64,000 nt of DNA, taken from assembly GCF_034344865.1 (NCBI RefSeq), contig NZ_CP133774.1, forward strand, positions 2,170,001-2,234,000. The letters run 5' to 3'. Under the pieces are notes generated by a model. That model was given only the letters and a program-made list of their open reading frames with translations, was not told where the DNA came from and searched no databases. Shown piece by piece: positions 34,984 to 44,839 of this stretch. The first letter of the stretch is position 1; every line of letters begins with the position of its first letter. The translations under genes were made by a program, and so were the position numbers. Source of the DNA: Pseudomonas sp. 10S4 (GTDB lineage: Bacteria > Pseudomonadota > Gammaproteobacteria > Pseudomonadales > Pseudomonadaceae).

Positions 34984-36876
34984 TTAGATCCTGAAGCTAC
35001 CCACCAACTGCTTCAACCGCGCCGCCTGCTGCTCAAGGTCCGAGCAGGCCCGCAACGTTGCTTGTAAGTTCTCCACCCCTTCCTGGTTCAGCGTGTTGAT
35101 CTCGGTAATGTCGACGTTGATCGACTCCACCACAGCGGTCTGCTCTTCGGTCGCGGTCGCCACCGACTGGTTCATCCCGTCGATCTCACCGATACGCTGC
35201 GTCACGCTGCCCAGGCGCTCACCGGCCTGGTTGGCGATGCCGACGCTGCTTTCGCTCTGGCGCTGGCTGTCGGTCATGGTGCTTACCGCTTCCCGGGCGC
35301 CGACTTGCAGTTCTTCGATCATCTTCTGCACTTGCTGCGCCGAATCCTGAGTGCGGTGGGCGAGGTTACGCACTTCGTCCGCCACCACGGCAAAACCGCG
35401 CCCGGCTTCACCGGCACGCGCTGCTTCGATGGCCGCGTTCAGTGCCAACAGGTTGGTCTGCTGGGAGATGCTGGTAATCACTTCCAGAATCTGCCCGATG
35501 TTCACGGTGTTGCTGTTGAGCGTCTCGATGTTGCCGCACGAATCGCTGATCTTCGCCGACAACTGCTGCATCGCAGCGATGGTTTTATCCACTACCTGCT
35601 GACCGTCCTCGGCCAAGGCGCGAGCATCGCTGGAGTGCTGAGAGGCGAGGGCGGCGTTTTGGGCGATTTCCTGGGCGGCGGCGCCGAGTTCGTTGATCGC
35701 GGCGGCCACGCTGCTGGTGCGCGAAGATTGCTGGTCGGAGTTGTACATCGACGAGTTCGAGGCCGCGACCACACGCAAGGCCACTTCGTTGACCTGGCCA
35801 GTCGCCGAGGCCACTTCGCGGATCGAGGTGTGAATACGTTCCACAAAGCGGTTGAACGAAGTGCCCAAGGCGCCGAACTCATCCTGGCCATGAATGATCA
35901 GACGCTTGGTCAGGTCGCCTTCACCTTCGGCGATGTCATGCATTGCGCGGCCCATGGTCAGCAGCGGTTGCATCAGGAAGCTGATCAGCATGCCCAGCAG
36001 CGCGATGATGATCACCACGGCGATGACCATGGCAATGATCGCCGAGGTACGGAATTCGCTAAGCATCGAGAACGCGGTGTCCTGGTCGAGCACCAGCGCC
36101 ACGTACCAGTCCGCCGACGGCACACCGTTGACGTGGGTGAAGGAGATGAACTGGCGCTTGCCGTCGAGCTCGACTTCTTTCATGCCCGGGCTGACTTTTG
36201 GCGCGCCGTTCGGGTAGGCATCGGTGAGGGTCTTGAGCACCAGTTTGCTGTCCGGGTGAATCAGGATCTTGCCCTCGGCGCTGACGATAAACGCATGGCC
36301 GTGACCGCCGAAGTTCAGCGAGTTGATGATTGCGCTGACGCTGGTCAGGTCAATGTCCGCACCGGCGACGCCGATCATCTGGTTCTCATGCTGCACGGGA
36401 GTCGCGACGGTGATTACCAGTTTGCCGGACGACGCGGCGATGTACGGTTCGGTGACGATGGTTTGTCTGGCGCTGTCGGCGGCCTTGTACCAGCCACGGG
36501 CGCGCGGGTCGTAATCGGCGGCGCGATTGCCGACTGGAATCGAGGTCATCACGCCTTCGGTGCTGCCGAAGTAGCTCAACTGAAAGTTGCCGGTGTAGGC
36601 CGGTAGGTCTATGGCACGTTTCAGGCTGGCCGGGGCGCTGCCATCCACGGCAATCTGCTGGGACAGCGATTGCAGCAATTGGATGCGGCTTTCCAGCCAG
36701 GTCTGGATGTTGCTGGTGGTCAGGCTGCCGAGTTCCTGCATCGAGGATTCGGTACTGCTGCGCAGGGTCTGGCGCTGGCGGTAGTCGTTGAAGAGGATGA
36801 AACAAGCGAATGCAACGGCCACTACGAGGGCAGCAGCCGACAAGATCTTGTGGCTGAACTTCATGTTTCTGGTCAT
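34984..36876 (-). CDS. Methyl-accepting chemotaxis protein with dCache sensor, amino-acid type
   Basis: A 630-residue chemoreceptor of the PctA/CtaA kind. It has helix 1 ([20 protein letters not shown]), a double-Cache periplasmic domain (about residues 35-275), helix 2 ([22 protein letters not shown]), HAMP and a 40H-type signalling domain with hairpin tip [20 protein letters not shown] (quoted at 20) and [13 protein letters not shown]. The ligand domain has [22 protein letters not shown] sequence, then [15 protein letters not shown] and GVAGADIDL. These match the known amino-acid motif (Y, R, W, Y, D) of dCache_1AA receptors, so amino acids are the likely ligands. The start may be MTRN (36876) or MKFSHK (36864). 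Confidence 0.9.
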   Translation of the reverse strand: MTRNMKFSHKILSAAALVVAVAFACFILFNDYRQRQTLRSSTESSMQELGSLTTSNIQTWLESRIQLLQSLSQQIAVDGSAPASLKRAIDLPAYTGNFQLSYFGSTEGVMTSIPVGNRAADYDPRARGWYKAADSARQTIVTEPYIAASSGKLVITVATPVQHENQMIGVAGADIDLTSVSAIINSLNFGGHGHAFIVSAEGKILIHPDSKLVLKTLTDAYPNGAPKVSPGMKEVELDGKRQFISFTHVNGVPSADWYVALVLDQDTAFSMLSEFRTSAIIAMVIAVVIIIALLGMLISFLMQPLLTMGRAMHDIAEGEGDLTKRLIIHGQDEFGALGTSFNRFVERIHTSIREVASATGQVNEVALRVVAASNSSMYNSDQQSSRTSSVAAAINELGAAAQEIAQNAALASQHSSDARALAEDGQQVVDKTIAAMQQLSAKISDSCGNIETLNSNTVNIGQILEVITSISQQTNLLALNAAIEAARAGEAGRGFAVVADEVRNLAHRTQDSAQQVQKMIEELQVGAREAVSTMTDSQRQSESSVGIANQAGERLGSVTQRIGEIDGMNQSVATATEEQTAVVESINVDITEINTLNQEGVENLQATLRACSDLEQQAARLKQLVGSFRI

Positions 36877-37161
36877 TAAATGAGCTACCGCGGAGGGGAC
36901 TGGTCAACAAGGGGAGCGGCAATTTGCCACGCCTGCGGCTTTGCGCTGCTTCTATGTCGACAGGCCTGCGCCAAAGATTAGGCGGATTTTTATGAAAACC
37001 GACGAAATGCCCAACAGTGCGAGAAAGTCGCTGATTTATTGGCAAAAGGCAGACGAGCGGCCTGATAAATAGCCGGGCGGTCGGGGAACCAGATGGGGGT
37101 TTTCTCTTCTAAGCTTCAGCTTGGCAGCCATGCCATTCCCCTTCGCCCCAGGAGCTACACC

Positions 37162-37416
37162 ATGTCGCTGCGATCTATCGCCTTGCTCTCGTTCTGCGTG
37201 TTGTTGGTCGCGTGCAGCAAGGTCAATCAGGAGAACTACTCCAAGCTGTCGGCCGGCATGGCCAAGGCCGAGGTTGAAACCTTGCTGGGTAAACCCGCTG
37301 ATTGCTCGGGCGCACTGGGCATGTCCAGTTGCACCTGGGGCGACAAAAACAGCTTTATCAGCGTGCAGTATGCCGGTGACAAAGTGCTGATGTTTTCCGG
37401 CCAAGGCCTGAAATAA
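37162..37416 (+). CDS. Small lipoprotein, BamE/SmpA-like fold
   Basis: An 84-residue lipoprotein. The lipobox is CVLLVAC-S, with the lipidated Cys at about residue 18. The body NYSKLSAGMAKAEVETLLGKP resembles the SmpA/OmlA (BamE-like) repeat 'Y-x-x-l-x-x-G-M-x-x-x-e-V-x-x-l-l-G-x-P', followed by CSGALGMSSCTWGD, in which two Cys could form a disulfide. The ATG at 37162 follows AGGAGCTACACC. An upstream in-frame ATG (37093) would bury the signal peptide. Role unknown; periplasmic and membrane-attached is a safe inference. Confidence 0.82.
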   Translation: MSLRSIALLSFCVLLVACSKVNQENYSKLSAGMAKAEVETLLGKPADCSGALGMSSCTWGDKNSFISVQYAGDKVLMFSGQGLK

Positions 37417-37447
37417 ACCGGGGCTATGCGCCCACGGGAGAAAAACA

Positions 37448-38017
37448 ATGAAGCGGTTATTGATAGTCCTTTTTGCCGGCCTGGTATTGGCCGGCTGCGC
37501 CTCTTCTGGCGTAGATCCGTTGGCGCCCAAGACCGTCAACAGCGTCAACCTCAAGCGTTACCAGGGCACCTGGTACGAGTTGGCCCGCCTGCCGATGTAC
37601 TTCCAGCGCAACTGCGCGCAATCGGAAGCCCATTACACCCTTAAGCCTGACGGCAACGTGGCGGTGCTCAATCGCTGCCTGACGCCGGACTGGCAGTGGG
37701 AAGAAGCCAAGGGCACGGCTTATCCACAGGTGCCGGGCAAGACCGACAAGCTGTGGGTCGAGTTCGATACCTGGTTTTCGCGGTTGATTCCGGGTACGGC
37801 GAAGGGTGAATACTGGGTGCTGTACGTCAGCGACGACTACAAGACTGCCATTGTTGGCGACCCGAGCCGCAAGCACTTGTGGCTGCTGTCACGGACCCCG
37901 ACGGTCAACGGTGTGGTGCGTGAAGAACTGCTGAGCAAGGCGCGGCAGCAGGGCTACGACACCACGCGGCTGATCTGGCGTGCGTCGGATACGAAGATGG
38001 CCAAGACCTCGAACTAA
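37448..38017 (+). CDS. blc: Outer-membrane lipocalin, Blc-like
   Basis: A 189-residue lipoprotein. The lipobox is VLAGC-A with the Cys at about residue 18, followed by a non-Lys/Asp +2 residue, consistent with the outer membrane. The lipocalin signature is LKRYQGTWYELARLPMYFQ (the G-x-W motif), with a second block GEYWVLYVSDDYKTAIVGDP and a third, LWLLSRTP. It is the bacterial lipocalin type that binds fatty acids or lysophospholipids. It starts 31 bp after the previous lipoprotein; GGGAG precedes the ATG. The two may be co-transcribed. Confidence 0.92.
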   Translation: MKRLLIVLFAGLVLAGCASSGVDPLAPKTVNSVNLKRYQGTWYELARLPMYFQRNCAQSEAHYTLKPDGNVAVLNRCLTPDWQWEEAKGTAYPQVPGKTDKLWVEFDTWFSRLIPGTAKGEYWVLYVSDDYKTAIVGDPSRKHLWLLSRTPTVNGVVREELLSKARQQGYDTTRLIWRASDTKMAKTSN

Positions 38018-38035
38018 AGGCCGGCAAAGCACCCA

Positions 38036-38125
38036 TGTGGGAGCGGGCTTGCTCGCGAAGGCGGCTTACCAGTCAACGAAGATGTTGAATGTTATGGCCT
38101 CTTCGCGAGCAAGCCCGCTCCCACA
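38036..38125. repeat. REP doublet between blc and hutF
   Basis: Inverted copies of TGTGGGAGCGGGCTTGCTCG between two converging genes. Confidence 0.92.
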
Positions 38126-38137
38126 TTTTGTTTGGGT

Positions 38138-39502
38138 TTAGCCCAGCAGATCGCGCAAGACTTGGGTGAACGCCCGGTTGCTTTCCTCTTCCCCGGCATG
38201 ACGCCCGTCACGCACAACCCACTGGCCGTTGACCAGCACATCGCGCACCTGGCGATCGCCGCCGGCAAACAACCAGCGATTCAGAATCCCGTCGCCGCTG
38301 GCCGTCGCCAGGTATGGATCGTTGCCGTCCAGTACCAGCCAATCCGCACGCTTGCCGACTTCCAGCGCGCCGATCGGCTGCCCCAGCGCCTGAGCGCCGC
38401 CATCCAAAGCCGCGTCATACAGCGTGCGGCCAACCATCGGCTGATCCGCGCCATACAAGCGATTACGCCGCTGATCCCGCAGGCGCTGGCCGTATTCCAG
38501 CCAGCGCAATTCCTCCACCACACTCAATGACACATGGCTGTCGGAACCAATGCCCATGCGCCCGCCCTGAGCGAGGAAATCCACCGCCGGGAAAATCCCG
38601 TCGCCGAGGTTGGCTTCGGTGGTCAGGCACAGGCCGGCGATGGCGCGACTCTTGGCCATCAGCGTGACTTCTTCCGGGTTGGCGTGGGTCGCGTGGACCA
38701 GGCACCAGCGCTGATCGACTTCGGTATTTTCATACAGCCATTGCAGCGGACGACGACCGCTCCAGCTCAGGCAGTCATCGACTTCCTTCTGCTGTTCGGC
38801 GATGTGAATGTGCACCGGGCACTGCTTGTCGCTGGCGGCCAGCACTTCGCTGATCTGCTGCGGGGTGACCGCGCGCAACGAGTGGAAACACAGACCCAGC
38901 GACTGCGCCGGTTGCTGCGCGAGGATCGGCTGCAAGCGCGACTGAAGCTTGAGGTAGTTTTCGGTGCTGTTGATAAAGCGGCGCTGGCCTTCGTTCGGGG
39001 TCTGGCCGCCGAAACCGGAGTGGCTGTAGAGCACCGGCAGCAAGGTCAGGCCGATACCGGCGGAGCTGGCCGCCTGGCTGATGCGCAGCGCTAGTTCGGC
39101 AGGGTCGGCGTAAGGCTGGCCATTGGTGTCGTGGTGTACGTAATGAAATTCCGCGACCGAGGTGTAGCCGGCCTTGAGCATTTCGATGTATAGCTGGCGG
39201 GCGATCACGCCGAGCTGGTCCGGGCTGATTTTTCCGACGAGGCGATACATCAAATCGCGCCAGGTCCAGAAACTGTCGTTCGGATTGCCCGCCACTTCCG
39301 CCAGCCCGGCCATGGCCCGCTGGAACGCGTGAGAGTGCAAATTCGGCATACCCGGCAGCAGCGGACCGCTTAGCCGTTCGGCACCATCTGCGTGGGAATC
39401 GGCCTGGATATGAGTCAAAACGCCGTCGGCGCTGACCTCAAGACGTACATTGTTGGCCCATCCACTAGGCAGCAGCGCGCGTTCGGCAAAGAAGGCGGAC
39501 AT
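38138..39502 (-). CDS. hutF: Formimidoylglutamate deiminase HutF
   Basis: A 454-residue amidohydrolase that hydrolyses N-formimino-L-glutamate to N-formyl-L-glutamate and ammonia, the first half of the five-step hut route. The metal site is GMPNLHSHAFQRAMAGLAE near residues 52-70, with later His in CPVHIHIAEQQKEVDDCLS, LVHATHANPEEV and the Asp in MGIGSDSHVSLSVVEELR. It forms its own unit, facing away from hutC across a 107-bp gap with HutC-type operators. Confidence 0.96.
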   Translation of the reverse strand: MSAFFAERALLPSGWANNVRLEVSADGVLTHIQADSHADGAERLSGPLLPGMPNLHSHAFQRAMAGLAEVAGNPNDSFWTWRDLMYRLVGKISPDQLGVIARQLYIEMLKAGYTSVAEFHYVHHDTNGQPYADPAELALRISQAASSAGIGLTLLPVLYSHSGFGGQTPNEGQRRFINSTENYLKLQSRLQPILAQQPAQSLGLCFHSLRAVTPQQISEVLAASDKQCPVHIHIAEQQKEVDDCLSWSGRRPLQWLYENTEVDQRWCLVHATHANPEEVTLMAKSRAIAGLCLTTEANLGDGIFPAVDFLAQGGRMGIGSDSHVSLSVVEELRWLEYGQRLRDQRRNRLYGADQPMVGRTLYDAALDGGAQALGQPIGALEVGKRADWLVLDGNDPYLATASGDGILNRWLFAGGDRQVRDVLVNGQWVVRDGRHAGEEESNRAFTQVLRDLLG

Positions 39503-39528
39503 GGTTCAGCACCCCATCGTGTGTTATT

Positions 39529-39544
39529 TGTATATACATATACA
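39529..39544. promoter_or_regulatory. HutC-type operator between hutF and hutC
   Basis: TGTATATACATATACA holds a TGTA-TA-TACA palindrome at 39529-39538 and a second overlapping TATAC/GTATA half. The TGTA-N2-TACA form is the known Pseudomonas HutC recognition core, so both divergent units are probably repressed here. Confidence 0.72.
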
Positions 39545-39609
39545 GACGTTTGCCTGCTCGGTAAACTCCGGCAAGCTAGTAGCCCTCAACAAATGAACAA
39601 GGAATAACC

Positions 39610-40371
39610 GTGACGACTCCGTCTGCCACATTGCCGCCGAATGCCAATCTGAGCGCCAATCTGGGCGACAGTCCGGCGCCCTTGTACGCCCGCGTCAAAC
39701 AGATGATCACCCAGCAAATCGACAGTGGAAACTGGCCGCCGCACTACCGCGTTCCGTCGGAAAGCGAGCTGGTCAATCAACTGGGCTTCAGCCGCATGAC
39801 CATCAACCGCGCCTTGCGCGAGATGACCGCCGACGGTCTGCTGGTGCGCATGCAGGGTGTCGGCACCTTCGTCGCCGAACCGAAAAGCCAGTCTGCCCTG
39901 TTTGAAGTGCACAACATCGCCGACGAAATCGCCTCCCGTGGCCATCGCCACACCTGCAAGGTGATCACCCTCGAAGAAGAGTCCGCCGGTTCCGAGCGCG
40001 CGTTGGCGCTGGACATGCGCGAAGGCCAGAAGGTCTTCCACTCGCTGATCGTGCATTTCGAAAACGATATTCCGGTGCAAATCGAAGACCGTTTCGTCAA
40101 CGCGCTGGTGGCGCCGGAGTACCTCAAGCAGGACTTCACTCTGCAAACGCCTTACGCCTACCTGAACCAGGTCGCGCCGCTGACCGAAGGCGAACACGTG
40201 GTCGAGGCGATTCTGGCCGAGGCCAGCGAGTGCAAATTGCTGCAGATTGAAAAGGGCGAGCCGTGCCTGCTGATTCGTCGCCGCACCTGGTCCGGCCGTC
40301 AGCCGGTGACCGCCGCCCGTTTGATCCACCCCGGTTCCCGTCATCGTCTGGAAGGTCGTTTCCATAAATAG
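39610..40371 (+). CDS. hutC: Histidine utilisation repressor HutC (GntR/UTRA)
   Basis: A 253-residue GntR-family regulator. An N-terminal winged HTH covers about residues 22-90 (APLYARVKQMITQQIDSGNW, then VPSESELVNQLGFSRMTINR), and a UTRA effector domain covers about 105-245 (CKVITLEEESAGSERALALD, RFVNALVAPEYLKQDFT, RRRTWSGRQPVTAARLIHPG). Urocanate is the known inducer. The GTG start at 39610 is preceded by AAGGAATAACC. It is followed by hutD after ten bases, so hutC and hutD are one unit. Confidence 0.96.
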   Translation: MTTPSATLPPNANLSANLGDSPAPLYARVKQMITQQIDSGNWPPHYRVPSESELVNQLGFSRMTINRALREMTADGLLVRMQGVGTFVAEPKSQSALFEVHNIADEIASRGHRHTCKVITLEEESAGSERALALDMREGQKVFHSLIVHFENDIPVQIEDRFVNALVAPEYLKQDFTLQTPYAYLNQVAPLTEGEHVVEAILAEASECKLLQIEKGEPCLLIRRRTWSGRQPVTAARLIHPGSRHRLEGRFHK

Positions 40372-40381
40372 AGAGCCATAA

Positions 40382-40951
40382 ATGAGTCAGTTCAAGGTTC
40401 TACGCGCAAAAGATTACCCGCGCATGCCGTGGAAAAACGGCGGCGGCAGCACTGAGGAAATCACCCGCGATACCGGCACCGGTCTCGATGGTTTCGGCTG
40501 GCGCCTGTCGATTGCCGATATCGGTGAGTCGGGCGGCTTCTCGACGTTCGCAGGCTACGAGCGAGTGATCACTGTGCTGCAAGGCGAGGGCATGACGTTG
40601 CGCGTCGATGGCCAGGACACGCGAGCATTGTTACCGCTGGACCCGTTCGCCTTTAGCGGTGAAAGCCAGGTTTCGTGCACTCTGCTCGGTGGGCCGATTC
40701 GGGATTTCAACCTGATTTATGCACCAAAGCGCTACAGCGCGCGGTTGCAGTGGCTGGACGGCGAGCAGCGGTTTTTCAGTTCGGCGGGCACGGTGTTGGT
40801 GTTCAGCGTCACCGAGCTGCTTGAAGTGAAGGTCGGTAACAGCGACGCACAACTGGGTCGCCATGATTGCCTGCAACTCGACGGTAATGACGGTCTGCTG
40901 GAAGTCTCCAGTAACGGACCTTGCTGTGTGATCGAGCTGATCGCACGCTGA
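40382..40951 (+). CDS. hutD: HutD family protein
   Basis: A 189-residue cupin-fold protein. The family hallmark is seen at the start: DYPRMPWKNGGGSTEEI near residues 12-28, then GFGWRLSIADIGESGGFSTF and GYERVITVLQGEGMTL. HutD sets an upper limit on hut expression in P. fluorescens and is reported to bind formylglutamate; that is literature memory, not visible here. The place directly after hutC fits. A REP doublet follows the gene, then the hutU promoter region. Confidence 0.93.
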   Translation: MSQFKVLRAKDYPRMPWKNGGGSTEEITRDTGTGLDGFGWRLSIADIGESGGFSTFAGYERVITVLQGEGMTLRVDGQDTRALLPLDPFAFSGESQVSCTLLGGPIRDFNLIYAPKRYSARLQWLDGEQRFFSSAGTVLVFSVTELLEVKVGNSDAQLGRHDCLQLDGNDGLLEVSSNGPCCVIELIAR

Positions 40952-40963
40952 TTCGAAATCCCT

Positions 40964-41055
40964 TTCGCGGGCAAGCCTCGCTCCTACAGGACTGACGTCG
41001 ATCCCCCGATTGGTGATCGACGCAAAACCTGTAGGAGCGAGGCTTGCCCGCGAAG
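40964..41055. repeat. REP doublet between hutD and hutU
   Basis: Inverted copies of TTCGCGGGCAAGCCTCGCTCC. It separates the hutCD unit from the hutU promoter in the 470-bp gap 40952-41421. About 200 bp between it and the operator show nothing I can name. Confidence 0.9.
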
Positions 41056-41274
41056 CTTTTAAGCTACACAACCCCGTTTCCCCTCGCGCACCAATTTGTT
41101 ACCGAACGCCCCAGCGTGGCGCAAAACCACGCTCAAGTAACAGCCATCATCCTCGCGCAAAAATCCCCTCGAAAAATTTCATCTCCCGCAAAACCCTTGA
41201 TCTACGGGCTTTCAGCCCTTCCAAGAGCTTTTCTTGAAGGCCCTTCCAGCAAGTTGGCCGCTTGATTGCATATG

Positions 41275-41288
41275 CTTGTATGTACAAG
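41275..41288 (+). promoter_or_regulatory. HutC operator before hutU
   Basis: CTTGTATGTACAAG: six-base inverted arms around a TG centre, the TGTA-N2-TACA form. It sits about 80 bp upstream of the candidate sigma-54 site and 134 bp before the hutU start, so HutC may act there with an activator. Confidence 0.78.
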
Positions 41289-41368
41289 TAAAGACGTATG
41301 CGTATGAGTCGACCGAGACTCCTCGCAGCGTCCACTGATTCGCTTGTGGCGCTTTGACGCGCACAGGC

Positions 41369-41384
41369 TGGCTTGCCCACCGCC
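41369..41384 (+). promoter_or_regulatory. Weak candidate sigma-54 promoter of hutU
   Basis: TGGCTTGCCCACCGCC has GG and GC at the 10-bp spacing and the TGGC element, but CC replaces TT before the GC. Expected start near 41395, 27 bp before the GTG. Sigma-54 control of hutU is known in related strains. Confidence 0.38.
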
Positions 41385-41421
41385 AGGGCTGGTTTGAATT
41401 GATCGCTGAGGAGTCTTTTTC

Positions 41422-43119
41422 GTGACTGACAATAAGCCTACTGCTACTCCATTTACGAAGCATCGTGACGTCGAAATCCGCGCTGCCCGCGGTAACAAGT
41501 TGACCGCCAAGAGCTGGATGACTGAAGCGCCGCTGCGCATGTTGATGAACAACCTCGACCCCGAAGTCGCCGAGCGTCCCGACGATCTCGTCGTCTACGG
41601 CGGCACCGGGAAGGCCGTCCGCAGCTGGGAGGCGTTCGACGCGATCGTGCGCACCCTCCGTGAGCTCGAGGACGACGAGACCCTGCTCGTGCAGTCCGGC
41701 AAGCCGGTCGGGGTCTTCCGCACCCACACCTGGGCGCCACGGGTGCTGATCGCCAATTCCAACCTCGTCGGGGACTGGGCGACGTGGCCCGAGTTCCGCA
41801 AGCTCGAGCAGGCCGGGCTGACCATGTACGGCCAGATGACCGCCGGTTCGTGGATCTACATCGGCACCCAGGGCATCCTGCAGGGCACCTACGAAACCTT
41901 CGTTGAAGCCGGTCGCCAACACTACAACGACAACCTCGCCGGTCGTTGGGTCCTGACTGCCGGCCTCGGCGGCATGGGCGGCGCTCAGCCTTTGGCCGCG
42001 ACCCTGGCCGGCGCTTGCTCGCTGAACATCGAATGCCAGCAGGTCAGCATCGATTTCCGTCTGAACAGCCGTTATGTCGATGAACAAGCCACCGACCTCG
42101 ACGACGCGCTGGCCGGCATCGCCAAATACACCAAGGAAGGCAAGGCGATTTCCATCGCCCTGCTGGGCAATGCGGCGGAAATCCTGCCGGAACTGGTCAA
42201 GCGCGGCGTGCGCCCGGACATGGTCACCGACCAGACCAGCGCCCACGATCCGCTCAACGGCTACCTGCCAGCCGGCTGGACTTGGGAAGAGTACCGCGCT
42301 CGCGCCAAGACCGAGCCGGCTGCCGTGGTGAAAGCCGCCAAGCAATCGATGGCGGTGCACGTTCAAGCGATGTTGGACTTCCAGAAAATGGGCGTACCGA
42401 CCTTCGACTACGGCAACAACATCCGTCAGATGGCACAAGAAGAAGGCGTGGAAAACGCCTTCGACTTCCCAGGCTTCGTCCCGGCTTACATCCGTCCGCT
42501 GTTCTGCCGCGGCATCGGTCCGTTCCGTTGGGCTGCACTGTCGGGCGATCCGCAAGACATCTACAAGACCGACGCCAAGGTCAAAGAACTGATCCCGGAC
42601 GACGCGCACCTGCACAACTGGCTGGACATGGCCCGCGAGCGCATCAGCTTCCAGGGTTTGCCGGCACGTATCTGCTGGGTTGGCCTGGGCCTGCGCGCCA
42701 AGCTCGGTCTGGCGTTCAACGAAATGGTTCGCAGCGGTGAATTGTCCGCGCCAATCGTCATCGGTCGCGACCACCTGGACTCCGGTTCGGTAGCCAGCCC
42801 GAACCGCGAAACCGAGTCGATGCAAGACGGTTCCGACGCTGTGTCCGACTGGCCACTGCTCAACGCCCTGCTGAACACCGCGAGCGGCGCGACCTGGGTT
42901 TCCCTGCACCACGGCGGCGGCGTCGGCATGGGCTTCTCCCAGCACTCGGGCATGGTGATTGTCTGCGACGGTACGGACGAAGCGGCCGAGCGTATCGCTC
43001 GCGTCCTGCACAACGACCCGGCGACCGGCGTTATGCGTCACGCCGATGCGGGTTACCAGATCGCGATCGACTGCGCCAAGGAACAAGGCCTGAACCTGCC
43101 GATGATTACCGGCAAGTAA
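41422..43119 (+). CDS. hutU: Urocanate hydratase HutU, mosaic N-terminal third
   Basis: A 565-residue NAD-dependent enzyme that converts urocanate to imidazolonepropionate. Visible features are the N-terminal [20 protein letters not shown], a [17 protein letters not shown]ossmann loop near residue 180 and the C-terminal [19 protein letters not shown] and [19 protein letters not shown] start at 41422 with GAGGAGTC upstream. Residues about 47-155 (41560-41886) differ from the rest: GAG, CTC and GGG codons dominate, and the protein reads [20 protein letters not shown] and [21 protein letters not shown] associate this form with actinobacterial urocanases, not Pseudomonas ones. The frame is intact and conserved residues are kept. 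See the finding on this segment. Confidence 0.93.
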   Translation: MTDNKPTATPFTKHRDVEIRAARGNKLTAKSWMTEAPLRMLMNNLDPEVAERPDDLVVYGGTGKAVRSWEAFDAIVRTLRELEDDETLLVQSGKPVGVFRTHTWAPRVLIANSNLVGDWATWPEFRKLEQAGLTMYGQMTAGSWIYIGTQGILQGTYETFVEAGRQHYNDNLAGRWVLTAGLGGMGGAQPLAATLAGACSLNIECQQVSIDFRLNSRYVDEQATDLDDALAGIAKYTKEGKAISIALLGNAAEILPELVKRGVRPDMVTDQTSAHDPLNGYLPAGWTWEEYRARAKTEPAAVVKAAKQSMAVHVQAMLDFQKMGVPTFDYGNNIRQMAQEEGVENAFDFPGFVPAYIRPLFCRGIGPFRWAALSGDPQDIYKTDAKVKELIPDDAHLHNWLDMARERISFQGLPARICWVGLGLRAKLGLAFNEMVRSGELSAPIVIGRDHLDSGSVASPNRETESMQDGSDAVSDWPLLNALLNTASGATWVSLHHGGGVGMGFSQHSGMVIVCDGTDEAAERIARVLHNDPATGVMRHADAGYQIAIDCAKEQGLNLPMITGK

Positions 43120-43130
43120 CACGCAAAACC

Positions 43131-43220
43131 TGTGGGAGCGGGCTTGCTCGCGAAGAGGTCGGCACATTCAACATCTGTGCTGGCTCACCCACCGCTTTCG
43201 CGAGCAAGCCCGCTCCCACA
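43131..43220. repeat. REP doublet after hutU
   Basis: Inverted copies of TGTGGGAGCGGGCTTGCTCGCG between hutU and the NCS1 permease, inside the presumed operon. Confidence 0.92.
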
Positions 43221-43285
43221 AAAAAGCGGTTTCCACACCAATCGGTTTCACCGCAATTCCCATAACAATCCACAGAGGTTGAATC

Positions 43286-44759
43286 ATGGCTGTTAACAGC
43301 GATCGTGCAGGCAGTAAACCGTTGATCGAGAAACGTTCGATCGACTACATCCCGGAAGCGGAAAGACACGGTCGTCTATTAAGTCAGTTCACTCTGTGGC
43401 TGGGTGCCAACCTGCAAATCACCGCGATTGTGACCGGCGCTCTGGCCGTCGTACTCGGCGGCGATGTGTTCTGGTCGTTGATCGGTTTGCTGATCGGGCA
43501 ACTGCTCGGCGGCGGCGTCATCGGCGCTGCACGCGGCCCAAGGCCCGCAATTGGGCTTGCCGCAGATGATCTCCAGCCGCGTGCAATTTGGCGTGTATGG
43601 AGCGGTGATTCCGCTGGTGTTGGTGTGCCTGATGTACATCGGCTTCTCGGCCAGCGGATCCTTGCTGGCGGGGCAAGCGGTGGCGCAGTTGCTGCACGTT
43701 GAAGACTGGGTCGGCATCGTGCTGTTCGCCGGCTTGATCATGGTCTTCACCATCTTCGGCTACCGGGTGATTCACGGCATCGGCCGGATCGCCAGCGTGC
43801 TCGGTGTGATCGCCTTCGTTTACCTGTTCTACAAACTGTTGGCCGGCAACGACATCATGGCGTTGCTCGGTAACAAGCATTTCTCCCTGGCGAGTTTCCT
43901 GTTGGCGGTGTCGCTGTCGGCGTCCTGGCAGATCGCGTTCGGCCCTTACGTGGCGGACTACTCGCGTTACCTGCCGCGCAGCACCTCAGCCGTGAAAACC
44001 TTCTGGGCCGTGGGCCTGGGTTCAGTGCTCGGGGCGCAGGCGTCGATGGTCTTCGGTGTATTCGCCGCGGCCCTGGCCGGTTCGCAATTCGCTCACCACG
44101 AAGTCTCGTTCATCGTCAGCCTCGGTGGCACCGGCATCGTCGCCGGTCTGCTGTACTTCGCGGTGGCGTTCGGCAAAGTCACGGTGACCACGCTCAATGC
44201 CTACGGCAGCTTCATGTCGATCGCGACGATCATCAGCGGTTTCCGTGGCAGCCGACACATCCCGAGTGCGGTGCGCCTGCTGTACATCTTCATCATGGTG
44301 TCGCTGGCGACGGCCCTGGCGTTGCTAGGCAAGGACTCGTTCCTCAAGGACTTCTCCGCGTTCATTCTGTTCCTGCTGGCGTTTTTCACGCCGTGGAGCG
44401 CGATCAACCTGGTGGACTTCTACTGCATCACCAAAGAACGCTACGACATCCCTGCATTGTCCAACCCGAACGCTCGCTACGGTCGCTGGAACATCATGGG
44501 CATCAGCATCTACGTGTTCGGCGTGTTGATTCAGATGCCGTTCATTTCTACCCACTTCTACACCGGTCCTCTGGTGGCGAGCCTCGGTGATACCGACATC
44601 TCGTGGATCATTGGTCTGGTGGTGCCGGCGGCGCTGTATTACTTCGCGGCCAAGAAATGGCACAGTCCTGTACCCGATCGTTTGATCCTGCCGGTCGAGC
44701 AGGGCGCGGATCAGCACGAACAAAAGCTGAGTGGGGCTGGTCGCGCTACTGCGGTTTAG
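43286..44759 (+). pseudogene. NCS1-type (cytosine permease-like) transporter, one-base frameshift
   Basis: With one base removed it gives about 490 residues, a 12-helix NCS1 permease. The first frame carries IEKRSIDYIPEAERHGRLLS and LWLGANLQITAIVTGALAVV, the typical NCS1 opening. Near 43522 the sequence GTCATCGGCGCTG should read GTCATGGCGCTG, after which the frame continues HAAQGPQLGLPQMISSRVQF. The C-terminal half is intact (VDFYCITKERYDIPALSNP). Position inside the hut operon suggests urocanate uptake; a urocanate transporter of this type is reported for P. fluorescens, as I recall. A natural defect would affect growth on urocanate more than on histidine. Confidence 0.88.
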
Positions 44760-44839
44760 ACGCGACTGGATGTGGGCAGGGGCAGGGTGGATGCCTCTAG
44801 ACTGCCGTAAGCCAACTCATGATTAGGAGTGTCACAACA

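Noticed and set aside
41341..41362. A second sigma-54 site at TGGCGCTTTGACGC before hutU
   Set aside because: The GG-to-GC spacing is one base too short.
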